NCBI GenBank assembly: GCA_012974315.1
Contig: JAAXQI010000020.1
Span: 1 to 5,533 of the forward strand
Source: Desulfobacterales bacterium
Lineage (GTDB): Bacteria; Desulfobacterota; Desulfobulbia; Desulfobulbales; BM004
Length of the DNA stretch: 5,533 nucleotides
Direction of reading: 5' to 3'
Shown here piece after piece: positions 5,510 through 5,533 of this stretch. The translations under genes were made by a program, and so were the position numbers. Positions within the stretch are counted from its first letter, which is position 1, and each line of letters opens with the position of its first letter. The notes beneath the pieces were generated by a model. It saw only the letters and a list, made by a program, of their open reading frames with translations, ran no database searches and had not been told where the DNA came from.

Positions 5510-5533
5510 TATTTGATCTGCATTCTTTTCTTG

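Noticed and set aside
1..5533. CRISPR array, tRNA, rRNA, insertion sequence or attachment site
   Set aside because: No spaced direct repeats, cloverleaf sequence, transposase or integrase coding sequence, or long terminal inverted repeats were seen.

Overview
This window most likely comes from an anaerobic, Gram-negative bacterium of the Desulfobacterota (delta-proteobacterial sulfate-reducer) type. The inference rests on moderate G+C, the general character of the MtnA and SYLF proteins, and a probable selenocysteine codon, since selenoproteins are frequent in that group. No rRNA or marker gene is present, so the placement is tentative.

Layout: the left half is transcribed leftwards and the right half rightwards, from a divergent region at about 3000-3152. 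On the minus strand lies a superfamily 2 DNA/RNA helicase (1614-2999, XPB/Rad25-like core). It is followed, after a 201 bp gap with its own extended -10 promoter, by an EHD-like dynamin-family GTPase with two C-terminal membrane segments (54-1412). Downstream of the GTPase, at the window edge, are four degenerate tandem heptamers (1-28).

On the plus strand, a perfect -10 box (3118-3123) precedes a short reading frame with a TTG start (3153-3305). That frame overlaps by ATGA a small two-helix membrane protein (3302-3463). The second frame contains an in-frame TGA at 3395-3397, after which it stays open for 21 hydrophobic codons and then ends in TAA. The TGA sits at the last position of a Cys-Ile-Pro-X motif, giving a CxxU redox motif if it is read as selenocysteine, and a SECIS-like hairpin can be folded just downstream. 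This is the most interesting item in the window, and normal gene callers would miss it.

The same strand continues with mtnA (3529-4638), methylthioribose-1-phosphate isomerase of the methionine salvage or methylthioadenosine degradation pathway. Next come a possible terminator (4754-4777) and a secreted SYLF/Ysc84-type lipid-binding-domain protein (4876-5457), which is followed by two AT-rich hairpins.

The genes do not form one obvious pathway. The two small frames and mtnA may be co-transcribed. The helicase and GTPase share a strand but are probably transcribed at least partly independently.
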